A DNA stretch of 64,000 nt from an uncultured Paracoccaceae bacterium (GCA_905182105.1 CAJJAR010000021.1:1-64000); one strand, 5' to 3'; positions 36,820 to 47,051 are shown, counted from the first letter of the stretch. Notes: generated by a model not told the origin, from the sequence alone. Translations and numbers: made by a program.

Positions 36820-37461
36820 ATGAATGATCGCCGTGGCCTTTTAATCATCCTCAGTTCGCCGTCTGGTGCGGGCAAGAGTACTTTGGCCAAACGGTTACGT
36901 GTTTGGGATCCCAAACTGGATTTCTCAGTTTCCGCCACAACGCGCTTGCTGCGCAAAGGTGAAGTTGACGGTTCCGATTATCATTTTATGGAAGAGACTG
37001 AATTTAAAGGCATGGTGGCGGATGGCGATATGCTGGAACACGCCCACGTCTTCGGTAACTTTTATGGATCACCCAAAAGTCCGATTGAGGATACCATCAA
37101 TACTGGCCGCGATGTCCTTTTTGATATCGATTGGCAGGGTGCCCAACAGATCAACAATTCAGCCCTTGGTGCACATACCTTGTCGATTTTTCTACTGCCT
37201 CCGTCTATTCCTGAACTTCGCAATCGCCTCGAAAAGCGTGGTCAAGACGATGCAGAAACCATTGGCCGGCGTATGGAAAAAAGCTGGGATGAAATCAGCC
37301 ACTGGGGTGGCTATGACTTTGTTTTGGTAAACGACGATTTGGATAAGACTGAAGAACAACTGAAGACAATCATAACAGCAACACGTCTTCGCCGCAGTCA
37401 ACAGCCGCAATTGACGGAACATGTTCGCACTCTGCAAACTCAGTTTGAGGAAATATCATGA
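36820..37461 (+). CDS. gmk: Guanylate kinase
   Basis: Gmk converts GMP and dGMP to the diphosphates. The 213-aa protein has the P-loop [10 protein letters not shown] near residues 10-19, the GMP-binding segment [20 protein letters not shown] and the lid region [14 protein letters not shown]. The family usually has RxPRxGE with arginine at the first contact; here it is TRLLRKGE, a mild variation. The ATG at 36820 was preferred over an in-frame GTG at 36811. Its stop overlaps the next start (ATGA). Confidence 0.95.
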   Translation: MNDRRGLLIILSSPSGAGKSTLAKRLRVWDPKLDFSVSATTRLLRKGEVDGSDYHFMEETEFKGMVADGDMLEHAHVFGNFYGSPKSPIEDTINTGRDVLFDIDWQGAQQINNSALGAHTLSIFLLPPSIPELRNRLEKRGQDDAETIGRRMEKSWDEISHWGGYDFVLVNDDLDKTEEQLKTIITATRLRRSQQPQLTEHVRTLQTQFEEIS

Positions 37462-37982
37462 CCCTTTACGCACTAGGTGGTGACAAGCCTCAATTGCATG
37501 AAGACACTTGGGTTGCTGCGGACGCCAACCTGATTGGCAAAGTAGTAATGTTGGCAGGTTCGTCAGTTTGGTTCGGGTCAACTATTCGCGCTGATCACGA
37601 GGTCATCTTGATTGGTGAAGGCACCAATGTTCAGGAAAACACAGTTATGCATATTGATAAGGGGTTTCCACTAACAATTGGAACCAACTGCACCATCGGT
37701 CACAAGGTTATGCTGCATGGCTGTACCGTTGGCGATAATACCTTGATCGGAATGGGTGCAACGGTTTTGAACGGTGCAAAGATTGGTAAAAACTGTTTGA
37801 TTGGGGCAGGGGCGTTGATCACGGAAGGTAAAGAGATTCCTGATGGGGCTTTGGTCATGGGCGTACCTGGAAAGGTTGTTCGTCAACTAGATGATGAAGC
37901 TATTGCCAAGCTTGCAGCGTCTGCTTTGCACTACCAAGAAAATATGCGTCGTTTTCGCGATAGCTTAAAGATCGTAGAATAG
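37458..37982 (+). CDS. Gamma-carbonic anhydrase family protein
   Basis: A 174-aa left-handed beta-helix protein of the gamma-carbonic-anhydrase/PaaY/YrdA group. The three metal-binding histidines are seen in [16 protein letters not shown] and MLHGCTVG. Hexapeptide repeats run from about residue 15 to 130, followed by a C-terminal helix. Whether it hydrates CO2 or acts on another substrate cannot be told. It overlaps gmk by four bases and lies 12 bp before phoR. Confidence 0.9.
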   Translation: MTLYALGGDKPQLHEDTWVAADANLIGKVVMLAGSSVWFGSTIRADHEVILIGEGTNVQENTVMHIDKGFPLTIGTNCTIGHKVMLHGCTVGDNTLIGMGATVLNGAKIGKNCLIGAGALITEGKEIPDGALVMGVPGKVVRQLDDEAIAKLAASALHYQENMRRFRDSLKIVE

Positions 37983-37994
37983 GGACATACCCCA

Positions 37995-39056
37995 ATGCAA
38001 CCCGATGCTTTCCAAACCTTTCTGCGCGCGGTGCCGATGCCGGCTGTTGCAATAGGAACGGATGAGAGGATTGTTGCTATGAATGATGGCGGAGCCGTTT
38101 TGATGGGCCAGCAAGCCCTTCACCGTAACTACATCACAATGGTACGCCAACCTTCGATTCTAGAAACGATTAAAGCAACATTGACGGATGGAAAAGACCG
38201 ACACGCAAAATTCAAAAATATCTCTGATAATATTGAAACAGTTTTTGATGTAAGCTGTCGGAACGTCGAGTTTGGTCCGAAGCCAGAAGACACTGTTGTT
38301 TTGTTGTGTTTTTTAGATGTAACAGACATCGAAAATGCTGGGCAAATGCGCCGCGATTTTGTAGCGAACGTCAGTCATGAATTGCGCACACCTTTAACCG
38401 CAATGATTGGGTTCATAGAAACGCTTACAGGTCCCGCCGCTGAAGATGAAAAAGCACGCAAAAGGTTTCTGCCTATCATGTTAGCCGAAGCCTTGCGTAT
38501 GAACCGATTGGTCGGGGACTTGTTGTCTTTGGGGCGCGTTGAGGTCGATGAACGGGTTAAGCCTAAAGATCGAATTTGCCTGAATGACGTTTTGCACAGC
38601 ACGATTGAGGCGATCAAGCCACTCGCAGACAAGCGCCGTGTCGTTTTGGAGTGTGAACTTCCTTCGAAGCAAGTGAAGATCAAAGGTGACGGCGATCAAC
38701 TGCACCAGGTGTTCACAAACTTGATTGAGAATGCGCTCAAATACGGTGACGCTGGAAAACGTGTGACAGTGCGCATGACTTTGTCCAGGCGCGATAGCGC
38801 ATTGCGCGGTCCTGCATGCCGTGTTGAAGTGATCGACTATGGGGTAGGGATTGAACCGCGCCATCTACCGCGTCTGACAGAACGTTTTTATCGTGTGGAT
38901 GACCACCGCAGTCGTGAACTTGGTGGAACAGGCCTTGGCCTCGCAATCGTGAAACACATCGTAAACCGGCACCGTGGTCGAATGCGAATCTACAAGACAG
39001 AACCGCAAGGCACGACCTTTGCTGTGGTGCTAGCGATCACGTTGGCGGACCTCTAA
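37995..39056 (+). CDS. phoR: Phosphate-regulon sensor histidine kinase PhoR
   Basis: The kinase that phosphorylates PhoB under phosphate limitation. The 353-aa protein has a PAS domain (about residues 10-110), a HisKA domain with His128 in NVSHELRTP, and an HATPase domain with the N box (LIENALKYGD) and G boxes (DYGVGIEPRHL, GGTGLGLAIV). No N-terminal membrane helix is visible, unlike E. coli PhoR, so membrane association would depend on partners such as PhoU and PstB. The first gene of the Pho cluster. Confidence 0.93.
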   Translation: MQPDAFQTFLRAVPMPAVAIGTDERIVAMNDGGAVLMGQQALHRNYITMVRQPSILETIKATLTDGKDRHAKFKNISDNIETVFDVSCRNVEFGPKPEDTVVLLCFLDVTDIENAGQMRRDFVANVSHELRTPLTAMIGFIETLTGPAAEDEKARKRFLPIMLAEALRMNRLVGDLLSLGRVEVDERVKPKDRICLNDVLHSTIEAIKPLADKRRVVLECELPSKQVKIKGDGDQLHQVFTNLIENALKYGDAGKRVTVRMTLSRRDSALRGPACRVEVIDYGVGIEPRHLPRLTERFYRVDDHRSRELGGTGLGLAIVKHIVNRHRGRMRIYKTEPQGTTFAVVLAITLADL

Positions 39057-39102
39057 CGTCCATTTTTTAATTATTTGAGGTGTTTCAGCTGTTTTTATGC
39101 CA

Positions 39103-39131
39103 CTGTCATAAAACTGTTACGTAACCGTCAC
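39103..39131 (+). promoter_or_regulatory. Pho box (PhoB operator) before pstS
   Basis: Three 7-mers with 4-base spacers: CTGTCAT-AAAA-CTGTTAC-GTAA-CCGTCAC. The first two match the Pho box consensus closely and the third with one change in the first position. It ends 81 bases before the pstS start, so PhoB should activate pstSCAB-phoU-phoB from here. Confidence 0.93.
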
Positions 39132-39212
39132 AAAAGCATAGCATCCGAGTCCTAATGAATGGCTCAAGGTCGCCATTGGGGTGACCCGATTAAGTCACTT
39201 CAGGAGACAGTT

Positions 39213-40268
39213 ATGTCATTTGTGAAACTTACGATGTCCGCACTGGCCCTTGCAGCCGTATCTGCAACAGCCGCCACTGCACGCGATCAAATTCAAATTG
39301 CCGGTTCTTCTACCGTACTTCCATACGCATCTATCGTTGCAGAAGCCTTTGGCGAAAATTTTGATTTCCCAACACCGGTTGTCGAGTCTGGTGGATCATC
39401 AGCGGGCCTCAAGCGCTTTTGCGAAGGTGTTGGTGAAAACACCATCGATATCGCAAACGCCTCCCGTCCAATTAAAGAAAACGAACTAAAAGCCTGCTCT
39501 GAAGCAGGTGTTTCAGACATTATCGAAGTCCGTATTGGATATGATGGCATCGTTTTCGCCTCAGACACCGCGGGCAACGGATTTGAATTCACGCCAAGGG
39601 ATTGGTTCTTGGCACTTTCAGACCAGATTATCGTCGAAGGTCAAATGGTTGCCAACCCAAACACCAATTGGGCTCAAGTGAACGCCGCGTTTGCGGATCA
39701 ACCTATCCAGGCATTTGTCCCGGGCACAAAACACGGCACCCGTGAAGTGTTTGAAGACAAAGTGATCTTGGAGGGGTGTGAAGCCACAGGCGCGTTTGAT
39801 GTTTTGCTAGCATCAGCGTCTGGCGACACGGACAAAGCTAAGAAGAAAGCGGCCGAGAAAGCCTGCATTGCCCTACGTACGGACGGCAAATCAGTGGACA
39901 TTGATGGCGACTATACCGAAACCTTAGCGCGTATTGAGAGCAACAAAGACGGCATTGGTGTGTTTGGCCTCGCGTTCTATGAGAACAATACCGACAAGCT
40001 TCAAGTCGCGACAATGTCTGGTATTGTGCCTTCGACCGAAAGCATCTCAACAGGTGAATACCCTGTATCGCGTCCGCTGTATTTTTACATGAAAAAAGCC
40101 CACATTGGCGTGATCCCAGGCCTGAAGGACTTTGCAGAATTCTTTGTAGCTGACGAAATTGCCGGTGAAGACGGGCCGCTGGCTGAATACGGTTTGGTTG
40201 CGGACCCAGAGTTGGAAGCCACACAAACAGCTGTATCTGACGAAGTTGTCGTTGGGTCTGGTTCTTAA
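39213..40268 (+). CDS. pstS: Phosphate-binding periplasmic protein PstS
   Basis: The high-affinity phosphate receptor of the Pst importer. The 351-aa protein has a signal peptide (MSFVKLTMSALALAAVSATA) and the phosphate-binding motifs IAGSSTVLPYA and SGGSSAGLKRF near the N-terminus of the mature protein. A start at 39213 with AGGAG upstream was chosen over an in-frame codon 18 positions earlier, because it puts the signal peptide at the start. A 6-bp hairpin follows the gene before pstC. Confidence 0.95.
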   Translation: MSFVKLTMSALALAAVSATAATARDQIQIAGSSTVLPYASIVAEAFGENFDFPTPVVESGGSSAGLKRFCEGVGENTIDIANASRPIKENELKACSEAGVSDIIEVRIGYDGIVFASDTAGNGFEFTPRDWFLALSDQIIVEGQMVANPNTNWAQVNAAFADQPIQAFVPGTKHGTREVFEDKVILEGCEATGAFDVLLASASGDTDKAKKKAAEKACIALRTDGKSVDIDGDYTETLARIESNKDGIGVFGLAFYENNTDKLQVATMSGIVPSTESISTGEYPVSRPLYFYMKKAHIGVIPGLKDFAEFFVADEIAGEDGPLAEYGLVADPELEATQTAVSDEVVVGSGS

Positions 40269-40283
40269 AAATAGCACGATACA

Positions 40284-40313
40284 TCAGGCTGCTCTGTCAA
40301 ACGGGTGGCCTGA
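40284..40313 (+). other. Weak intercistronic hairpin between pstS and pstC
   Basis: TCAGGC (40284-40289) and GCCTGA (40308-40313) enclose an 18-base loop, without a T-run. It may stabilise or attenuate the pstS message. Confidence 0.4.
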
Positions 40314-40357
40314 CTTACTTTAAATTTATCGCGATCAGAGCAACTCCGGAGCGAAAT

Positions 40358-41839
40358 ATGAGCACGACAAGCCTACTCGTCATAGCGATCCTGATCTTGG
40401 CCACGCTGGGTTATTTTTTGGCAAGTAAGCGTGCGATTTCGACCGCTGGTGGCGATCGTAGAAAACTGCATTCGCTTCCTGTTTATTACGGTTCTAATGC
40501 TGCCATGTTCACAGCGATACCGGCGCTGGGTGTTTTGCTGATTTGGCTGCTTGCCCAACCAATGCTGGTGGAACGAAATGTTCTATCGACTATTCCAGAC
40601 AAACTTATCCCTGAAGGGTCCTCCATCGGGTTAGTCATGAGCGATGTACGTCGTGTTGCAGATGGTCTTGAGGTCGTTATTAGTTTAGGTACCATGAGCC
40701 AAAGCGAAACACTTAGACTGGACACTGAACAGACGGATATTCGGGCACTATTGGCTGGTGTTGGTGCCGCGATTGGCTCTGATGTTCAGCCAGAGGTGTT
40801 AGAGGCGGCTCAAAATTATCGCGCACAAACGAAGACGGGTCAGTTGTGGATGGTTTTGATTATCGCGCCGCTGGCATTGATCGGTTTTGCCCTTTCAGTC
40901 TTAGCAGCTAAGGCAACGTTTCGCGCGCGTAATACGGTTGAACGTGGAATACTTGCCTTATTGGTTTTGGCGGCCTCTTTGGCCATTTTGACAACCATTG
41001 GCATTGTGTTTTCGATGCTGTTTGAATCGATTAATTTCTTCAAACTTCACCCGTGGACAGACTTCTTTTTTGGCGGTTCATGGGCTCCGAATTTTCGTGG
41101 CGACAGCGATCTATCTATTCTTCCATTACTGTGGGGCACGATCTATATCTCGATCATTGCATTGATTGTTGCGGTCCCAGTTGGATTGTTTGCCGCCATT
41201 TACCTTAGTGAATATGCAGGTCCAAGAGTCCGCGCGTTTGCCAAACCACTGCTCGAGATATTAGCTGGTATTCCAACCATCGTGTATGGCTTGTTTGCAC
41301 TTCTGACAGTTGGTCCCGCATTGGTTCGCGTGTTTGGGCGTGGTGAAGAAGGATTGTTGGGGTTGGAGTGGATGAGTGGTGCCACTGCTGTTCTAACCGC
41401 TGGTTTGGTCATGGGGATTATGTTGATCCCGTTCGTGTCTTCGCTGTCTGATGACATTATGAACGCTGTTCCTCAGTCATTGCGCGACGGCTCGCTTGGG
41501 CTTGGCGCAACGCCCTCTGAAACGATCCGCCAAGTTGTGCTGCCTGCCGCACTGCCTGGGATTGTAGGGGCCGTTCTATTGGCCGCGTCACGTGCAATCG
41601 GAGAGACCATGATTGTTGTTTTGGGGGCAGGGGCAATTGCAAAATTCTCAGCCAACCCGCTAGAAGCGATGACAACTATTACAACACGCATCGTTAGCCA
41701 ATTAACGGGTGATACGGATTTCGCCAGCCCAGAAACGCTGGTGGCTTTTGCACTTGGCTTGACGCTGTTTGTTCTAACCCTCGGCCTTAATGTGATCGCG
41801 CTTTATATCGTGCGCAAATATAGGGAGCAGTACGATTGA
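40358..41839 (+). CDS. pstC: Phosphate ABC transporter permease PstC
   Basis: An inner-membrane permease of the Pst importer. At 493 aa it is much longer than E. coli PstC (about 320 aa). An extra N-terminal half with two helices and a periplasmic stretch (about residues 1-210) precedes the canonical permease domain, which contains SLGLGATPSETIRQVVLPAALPG (the ATPase-contact loop) and ASRAIGETM. This extended form is usual in alphaproteobacteria. Its TGA overlaps the pstA start. Confidence 0.94.
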   Translation: MSTTSLLVIAILILATLGYFLASKRAISTAGGDRRKLHSLPVYYGSNAAMFTAIPALGVLLIWLLAQPMLVERNVLSTIPDKLIPEGSSIGLVMSDVRRVADGLEVVISLGTMSQSETLRLDTEQTDIRALLAGVGAAIGSDVQPEVLEAAQNYRAQTKTGQLWMVLIIAPLALIGFALSVLAAKATFRARNTVERGILALLVLAASLAILTTIGIVFSMLFESINFFKLHPWTDFFFGGSWAPNFRGDSDLSILPLLWGTIYISIIALIVAVPVGLFAAIYLSEYAGPRVRAFAKPLLEILAGIPTIVYGLFALLTVGPALVRVFGRGEEGLLGLEWMSGATAVLTAGLVMGIMLIPFVSSLSDDIMNAVPQSLRDGSLGLGATPSETIRQVVLPAALPGIVGAVLLAASRAIGETMIVVLGAGAIAKFSANPLEAMTTITTRIVSQLTGDTDFASPETLVAFALGLTLFVLTLGLNVIALYIVRKYREQYD

Positions 41840-43176
41840 CCGACGCTATTCAAAAACTTGAAAAGAAGAAATCGCTGCTGCAGTTGGATGCGCGCACTCG
41901 CACACGTAACGCAGCTGAGACACGGTTCAAAGCCTATGGGATTATTGCGATCGCCTTTGGTTTGTTGATGCTGGCGATCCTTGTTTTCAACATTGTGACA
42001 CGTGGGGCAGGTGCCTATCAGCAAACATTTATCGCGCTGGAGGTCGAATTGTTGGCCGGCAAACTGGATAAAAAAGGCAACCGTAATCTGGATGATATCA
42101 AAAAGGTTTCCACCTTTGGATATACTCCGTTGTTGTCAAACGCGCTTGAGGCGAAGGTTGCAGAGTTAGGGATCGAAACCGATCTTAAAGCTAAAAAGAT
42201 GGTTGGTATTTTGTCCAAAAGCGCGGCAGCCAAGGTGCGTGATTATGTGCTGAATAACCCAAACAAAATTGGCGAGACCGTTGGTTTCGAATTTTTGGCA
42301 TCTTCTCGCGTTGATGGTTACCTGAAAGGGCGTGTTAGCCGCGACAGTATTGGCAACGACAAAAACATATCCCCAGCGCAGCTTGATCTTGTCGACGCAT
42401 TGAAAGCCGAGGATAGCTTGGCCAAACACTTTAACATGTCGTTCATCACTGGGTCTGATGCATCTGACGCGCGCCCTGAGGCCGCGGGCATGGGAACCTC
42501 GATGATTGGTTCGTTCTTTATGATGCTCGTTGTATTGGTTCTGGCTTTGCCCATTGGCGTTGCCGCTTCAATCTACCTCGAAGAATTCGCGCCTAAGAAC
42601 TGGATCACGGATATAATTGAAGTAAATATATCAAACCTAGCGGCGGTTCCTTCAATCGTGTTCGGTATCTTAGGTTTGGCAGTGTTCATCAACTACATGC
42701 ATCTGCCCAATTCAGCCCCGTTGGTTGGTGGCTTGGTCCTCACACTAATGACTTTGCCAACGATCATCATCTCAACACGTGCTTCGTTAAAGGCAGTGCC
42801 GCCATCGATCCGTGATGCGGCACTTGGGGTAGGGGCCTCAAAAATGCAATCGGTCTTTCACCACGTTTTACCTTTGGCTGCTCCGGGCATTCTAACAGGT
42901 ACAATTATCGGCTTGGCGCAGGCGTTAGGTGAGACGGCACCGTTGTTGTTGATTGGAATGGTTGGGTTCATCGCATCGAACCCGCCCGATAGCATTGCTA
43001 CCGGCTTGCTTTCACCGAACTCAGCCATGCCAGCCCAAATATATGAGTGGGCCAAACGTGCTGACCCTGCATTCTATGAGCGTGCATGGGGTGGGATTAT
43101 CATCTTGTTGGTTTTCCTTGTCACGATGAACACCATCGCTGTTATCCTACGCCGTCGCTTTGAGCGCCGCTGGTGA
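41836..43176 (+). CDS. pstA: Phosphate ABC transporter permease PstA
   Basis: The second Pst permease, 446 aa. An N-terminal DUF3333 region with one helix and a periplasmic part (about residues 1-210) precedes the permease domain, with ALGVGASKMQSVFHHVLPLAAPG (ATPase-contact loop) and GLAQALGETAPLL. The start is a TTG whose last bases form part of the pstC stop (TTGA), leaving a four-base overlap; no ATG lies close by. Confidence 0.92.
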   Translation: MTDAIQKLEKKKSLLQLDARTRTRNAAETRFKAYGIIAIAFGLLMLAILVFNIVTRGAGAYQQTFIALEVELLAGKLDKKGNRNLDDIKKVSTFGYTPLLSNALEAKVAELGIETDLKAKKMVGILSKSAAAKVRDYVLNNPNKIGETVGFEFLASSRVDGYLKGRVSRDSIGNDKNISPAQLDLVDALKAEDSLAKHFNMSFITGSDASDARPEAAGMGTSMIGSFFMMLVVLVLALPIGVAASIYLEEFAPKNWITDIIEVNISNLAAVPSIVFGILGLAVFINYMHLPNSAPLVGGLVLTLMTLPTIIISTRASLKAVPPSIRDAALGVGASKMQSVFHHVLPLAAPGILTGTIIGLAQALGETAPLLLIGMVGFIASNPPDSIATGLLSPNSAMPAQIYEWAKRADPAFYERAWGGIIILLVFLVTMNTIAVILRRRFERRW

Positions 43177-43191
43177 GTTGGAGTGCTGAAA

Positions 43192-43989
43192 ATGAACGAT
43201 AAGAATATTATGGAGAGCCACATGGGCACTACAGCAATCAAAATTTCGGCACGCGATGTACAGGTTTATTATGGTGATAATTATGCCATCAAAGATGTCA
43301 GCATTGATATTGAAGATAAGACGGTCACCGCGTTTATTGGCCCATCGGGTTGCGGCAAGTCCACATTTTTACGTTGCCTGAACCGGATGAATGATACGAT
43401 TGATATCTGTAAAGTGACCGGATCAATTCGCATTGACGACGAAGATATCTATGATCGCCGCGTTGATCCCGTTCAATTGCGGGCCAAGGTCGGAATGGTG
43501 TTTCAAAAACCAAACCCGTTTCCAAAATCGATCTATGATAATGTCGCTTATGGTCCACGCATCCACGGTCTTGCCCAAAACAAAGCCGATCTGGATGACA
43601 TCGTAGAAAGCGCGTTGCGCCGTGGTGCAATCTGGAACGAGGTTAAGGATCGTTTGCAATCACCTGGCACTGGGTTGTCGGGTGGACAGCAACAGCGTCT
43701 TTGCATTGCGCGCGCGGTTGCTACTGAGCCAGAGGTGTTGTTGATGGATGAGCCATGTTCCGCCCTAGACCCAATTGCCACTGCACAGGTCGAGGAATTA
43801 ATTGACGAATTGCGCCAAAGTTTTTCTGTTGTGATTGTTACGCACTCTATGCAGCAAGCAGCACGCGTAAGCCAAAAAACAGCGTTCTTTCATTTGGGCA
43901 ATATGGTAGAATATGGGGAAACGGGGCAGATCTTTACAACGCCTCAGGATCCACGCACTGAAAGCTACATTACAGGCCGGATCGGGTAG
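43192..43989 (+). CDS. pstB: Phosphate ABC transporter ATPase PstB
   Basis: The ATPase that powers phosphate uptake, 265 aa. Walker [10 protein letters not shown], the PstB-typical [17 protein letters not shown], signature LSGGQQQR and Walker [13 protein letters not shown] are intact, as is the H-loop in VTHSMQQ. The ATG at 43192 has TTGGAG at normal spacing; a GTG three codons earlier overlaps that site. It ends with TAG. Confidence 0.96.
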   Translation: MNDKNIMESHMGTTAIKISARDVQVYYGDNYAIKDVSIDIEDKTVTAFIGPSGCGKSTFLRCLNRMNDTIDICKVTGSIRIDDEDIYDRRVDPVQLRAKVGMVFQKPNPFPKSIYDNVAYGPRIHGLAQNKADLDDIVESALRRGAIWNEVKDRLQSPGTGLSGGQQQRLCIARAVATEPEVLLMDEPCSALDPIATAQVEELIDELRQSFSVVIVTHSMQQAARVSQKTAFFHLGNMVEYGETGQIFTTPQDPRTESYITGRIG

Positions 43990-44000
43990 GGAATACACAT

Positions 44001-44705
44001 ATGACACAGCAACACATTGCATCTGCATTTGATCGTGACCTTGAGGATATTCAGGCAAAGATCATGAAAATGGGAGGCCTTGTTGAGGCCGCCATTTTGG
44101 AAGGCGCTATCTCACTTGAAACTCGTGATGAGGAACGTGCCGAGAAGGTCCGCGCCGCCGACAAGGCGATTGACCTGCTCGAAGAGGAAATTAATGAGGA
44201 TGCGGCTCGTTTGATCGCGCTTCGTTCACCAACAGCGGGTGATTTGCGGCTTGTCTTGGCAATTATGAAGATAAGTGGAAACCTAGAACGCATCGGTGAC
44301 TACGCCAAGAACATGGCCAAGCGTACCGGGGTCTTAGCCCAAATGGCGCCTGTGAGTGACAGCGCGGGCGCACTGCGCCGTATGGCAAAAGAAGTCAGCA
44401 AGATGCTGAAAGACGCACTGGATGCTTACATTCACCGTGATACAGAGCTTGCAGGCGATGTGATCGAACGCGACAGTGATGTTGATCAAATGTACAACGG
44501 ATTGTTCCGCGAATTTCTAACATTCATGATGGAAGATCCGCGTAATATTACAGCCTGTATGCATTTACATTTCATCGGTAAAAATATTGAGCGTATGGGT
44601 GACCATGTCACCGCAATCGCTGAACAAGTGGTGTATCTGGTAACGGGCGAATATCCTGAAGAAGCCCGTGTGAAATCAGACGTCACCTCAACGCAGACCA
44701 TCTAG
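44001..44705 (+). CDS. phoU: Phosphate signalling protein PhoU
   Basis: PhoU links the Pst transporter with PhoR and shuts the regulon off in phosphate excess. The 234-aa all-helical protein contains two three-helix bundles with the metal-binding motifs ERIGDYAKN and ERMGDHVTA (E-x3-D pattern). It starts 11 bases after pstB and is followed by phoB. Confidence 0.96.
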   Translation: MTQQHIASAFDRDLEDIQAKIMKMGGLVEAAILEGAISLETRDEERAEKVRAADKAIDLLEEEINEDAARLIALRSPTAGDLRLVLAIMKISGNLERIGDYAKNMAKRTGVLAQMAPVSDSAGALRRMAKEVSKMLKDALDAYIHRDTELAGDVIERDSDVDQMYNGLFREFLTFMMEDPRNITACMHLHFIGKNIERMGDHVTAIAEQVVYLVTGEYPEEARVKSDVTSTQTI

Positions 44706-44717
44706 AGGGATCGTCTC

Positions 44718-45404
44718 ATGTCGATCAACCAACCTTGTATACTCGTTGTGGAAGACGAACCAGCACAGCGCGAAGTGCTGGCTTATAATTTGGAAGCTGA
44801 AGGCTATCTAGTAATAAATGCTGACAATGGCGAAGACGCAATGATGTTGGTCGAAGAAGAGATGCCGGATGTTATTGTTCTAGATTGGATGATGCCGCAG
44901 CTCAGTGGGATTGAAGTCTGCCGCAGACTTAAATCAAAGTCTACGACCCGTGGAATTCCCGTAATCATGCTGTCTGCCAGATCCGAAGACGTGGATCGTG
45001 TGCGTGGCCTTGAAACGGGTGCCGATGACTATGTGGTCAAGCCGTATTCTGTGATCGAGCTGATGGCGCGTGTGCGCAGTCAATTGCGGCGGGTGCGGCC
45101 ATCTGTTGGACAGCAATTGACGTATGATGACATCACGCTGGACGCTGAGAGCCACAAAGTCACGCGTGATGGTAACGAGCTAAAACTTGGTCCAACAGAG
45201 TTTCGACTGCTGGTAACGTTCATGGAAAAACCATCTCGTGTTTGGGGCCGTGAACAATTGCTGGACCGTGTCTGGGGGCGCGACAACTATGTTGATACAA
45301 GAACGGTTGATGTTCACATTGGACGGCTACGCAAAGCGTTGGTGCAGTTTGGTGGTAGCGATGTTGTAAGAACTGTCCGTGGGGCAGGATATGGTTTGAT
45401 CTAA
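44718..45404 (+). CDS. phoB: Phosphate-regulon response regulator PhoB
   Basis: The DNA-binding activator of the Pho regulon. The 228-aa protein has a receiver domain with the phosphoacceptor in LDWMMP (Asp56), acidic pocket EDEPAQ, Lys in VVKPYS, and an OmpR-type winged helix (residues about 130-228, with RTVDVHIGRLRKAL). The order phoR, pst operon, phoB places the kinase outside and the regulator inside the Pho-controlled unit, giving positive autoregulation of PhoB. Confidence 0.96.
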   Translation: MSINQPCILVVEDEPAQREVLAYNLEAEGYLVINADNGEDAMMLVEEEMPDVIVLDWMMPQLSGIEVCRRLKSKSTTRGIPVIMLSARSEDVDRVRGLETGADDYVVKPYSVIELMARVRSQLRRVRPSVGQQLTYDDITLDAESHKVTRDGNELKLGPTEFRLLVTFMEKPSRVWGREQLLDRVWGRDNYVDTRTVDVHIGRLRKALVQFGGSDVVRTVRGAGYGLI

Positions 45405-45731
45405 AGGTGTTTCAAAACAAAATATTATGACATCACTTACACGTGATTTATGGAATGTCAGATTACTTATAATCAGTATTATGTTAACAAATTATTGTGT
45501 GAAAACCGTTGTGCAAGGACAATCTCCTCATGTGACGTTCCGTTCCACTGTATTGGCAGAAGGCACTATCCGTTCTAGCATTAACACAACATCGGACACC
45601 AAATAACTTTTGAGGGCCGATGTCGCAGACATGACCCAGTTAGTTTTTGCTGGCTCTTACGAAGAACGGACATCAATTTGGGTTGTTATGGCAATGTCTT
45701 TAACTACTTATTCCACATCAAGGATCGCCGC
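45405..45731. other. AT-rich intergenic region after phoB
   Basis: No family-supported gene. A 41-codon frame (45481-45606) opens with ATG but has no ribosome binding site and no recognisable match, so it is not called. No terminator hairpin was seen after phoB. The 3' part must hold the promoter of the acyl-CoA dehydrogenase gene. Confidence 0.5.
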
Positions 45732-47042
45732 ATGACGGACAGCCAAACGCCACTCGATATGAACAACCTAGAAATGTCAGAAAAGAATAAACCGCTTTTG
45801 AACGCGGTGATCAAACACATCCGCGAAAACGTTGATCCGATCGCAGACGAATTTTACCGTATGGGCGAAGGTCGTGCAGATCGTTGGTCTTATGCACCTG
45901 GCCAATTGGAATTGTTGGAGACGGTAAAGCAAAAAGCCCGTGATGCAGGTCTGTGGAACTTCTTCTTGCCAAACGCAGAAACAGGCGAAGGGCTATCAAA
46001 CCTTGATTATGCATATATTGCTGCGGAATTGGGCAAGAGCCCCCTCGCCCCAGAGACCCTCAATTGTTCTGCACCTGACACTGGTAACATGGAAGTGTTG
46101 GAGCGCATTGGTACGCAACAACAAAAAGACATGTGGCTCAAGCCGCTGTTGGCTGGTGAAATTCGCTCTGCCTTCGCAATGACTGAGCCAGATGTAGCCT
46201 CTTCAGATGCTAAGAATATTTCCACCTCAGCGGTTCTTGAGAACGGCGAATGGGTCATCAACGGTGAGAAATACTATATCTCAGGTGCCGGCGATCCACG
46301 CTGTAAGATCATGATTGTTATGGTGAAAACCTCACCAAATGCTGAAAGTTTCAGACAGCAAAGCCAAATTTTGGTCCCGATGGATGCGCCAGGTGTTGAG
46401 GTTCTTGGTCCAATGCATGTGTTTGGCCACGATGACGCGCCGCATGGTCATATGCATATTCGCTTTACGAATGTTCGAGTTCTAGAAGAGAATATCCTAT
46501 GGGGTGAAGGCCGCGGCTTTGAAATTTCACAAGTGCGACTGGGACCAGGGCGTATTCATCACTGTATGCGATCAATTGGTCAGGCTGAAAAAGCTCTGGA
46601 CTTGCTGCTTGACCGGGCAATCAACCGCGAAGCGTTTGGCAAGCCGATCATTGATCTAGGCAAGAACATGGAAACCGTTTCCAGGATGCGGATTGATATT
46701 GAATCCATGCGTTTGATGGTGCTGAAGGCGGCGAAAGCCATGGATGTATTAGGAAACAAAGAAGCTCGTATTTGGGTCTCTATGATCAAGGCATTGGTGC
46801 CAGAGCGAGTTTGTGAAATAATTGACCAATCCATGCAAGTACATGGTGCGACAGGGATTTCTCAATGGTCCCCGCTGTCGGGTATGTACGCAGGTCAGCG
46901 CACATTACGTTACGCTGATGGTCCAGATGAAGTGCATCACCATGTGATTGCGCGTGCTGAAGTTAAGGCATTTAAAGACAGCAACTCGCGTCAAGCCGAT
47001 ACAAAACAAGCCACCAGTCGGTTAATGACTGGCGGTAAGTGA
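45732..47042 (+). CDS. Acyl-CoA dehydrogenase family protein
   Basis: An FAD enzyme that introduces the alpha-beta double bond into acyl-CoA. The 436-aa protein has the ACAD fold: AMTEPDVASSDAKN (flavin-binding strand), WVINGEKYYISGAGDPRC, the FGKPIIDLGK helix and QVHGATGISQWSPL near the C-terminus. It resembles the ACAD10/11-like branch, which in other organisms works with an APH-type kinase; such a kinase is 2 kb away. A start at 45732 (MTDSQTPLDM) has AAGGA upstream; 18 codons of a longer frame were discarded. SDR and VOC genes follow. Confidence 0.92.
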   Translation: MTDSQTPLDMNNLEMSEKNKPLLNAVIKHIRENVDPIADEFYRMGEGRADRWSYAPGQLELLETVKQKARDAGLWNFFLPNAETGEGLSNLDYAYIAAELGKSPLAPETLNCSAPDTGNMEVLERIGTQQQKDMWLKPLLAGEIRSAFAMTEPDVASSDAKNISTSAVLENGEWVINGEKYYISGAGDPRCKIMIVMVKTSPNAESFRQQSQILVPMDAPGVEVLGPMHVFGHDDAPHGHMHIRFTNVRVLEENILWGEGRGFEISQVRLGPGRIHHCMRSIGQAEKALDLLLDRAINREAFGKPIIDLGKNMETVSRMRIDIESMRLMVLKAAKAMDVLGNKEARIWVSMIKALVPERVCEIIDQSMQVHGATGISQWSPLSGMYAGQRTLRYADGPDEVHHHVIARAEVKAFKDSNSRQADTKQATSRLMTGGK

Positions 47043-47051
47043 GCATAATAC

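Noticed and set aside
45481-45606. Possible 41-codon small gene after phoB
   Set aside because: It has an ATG but no Shine-Dalgarno sequence, no recognised family and lies in AT-rich intergenic DNA.
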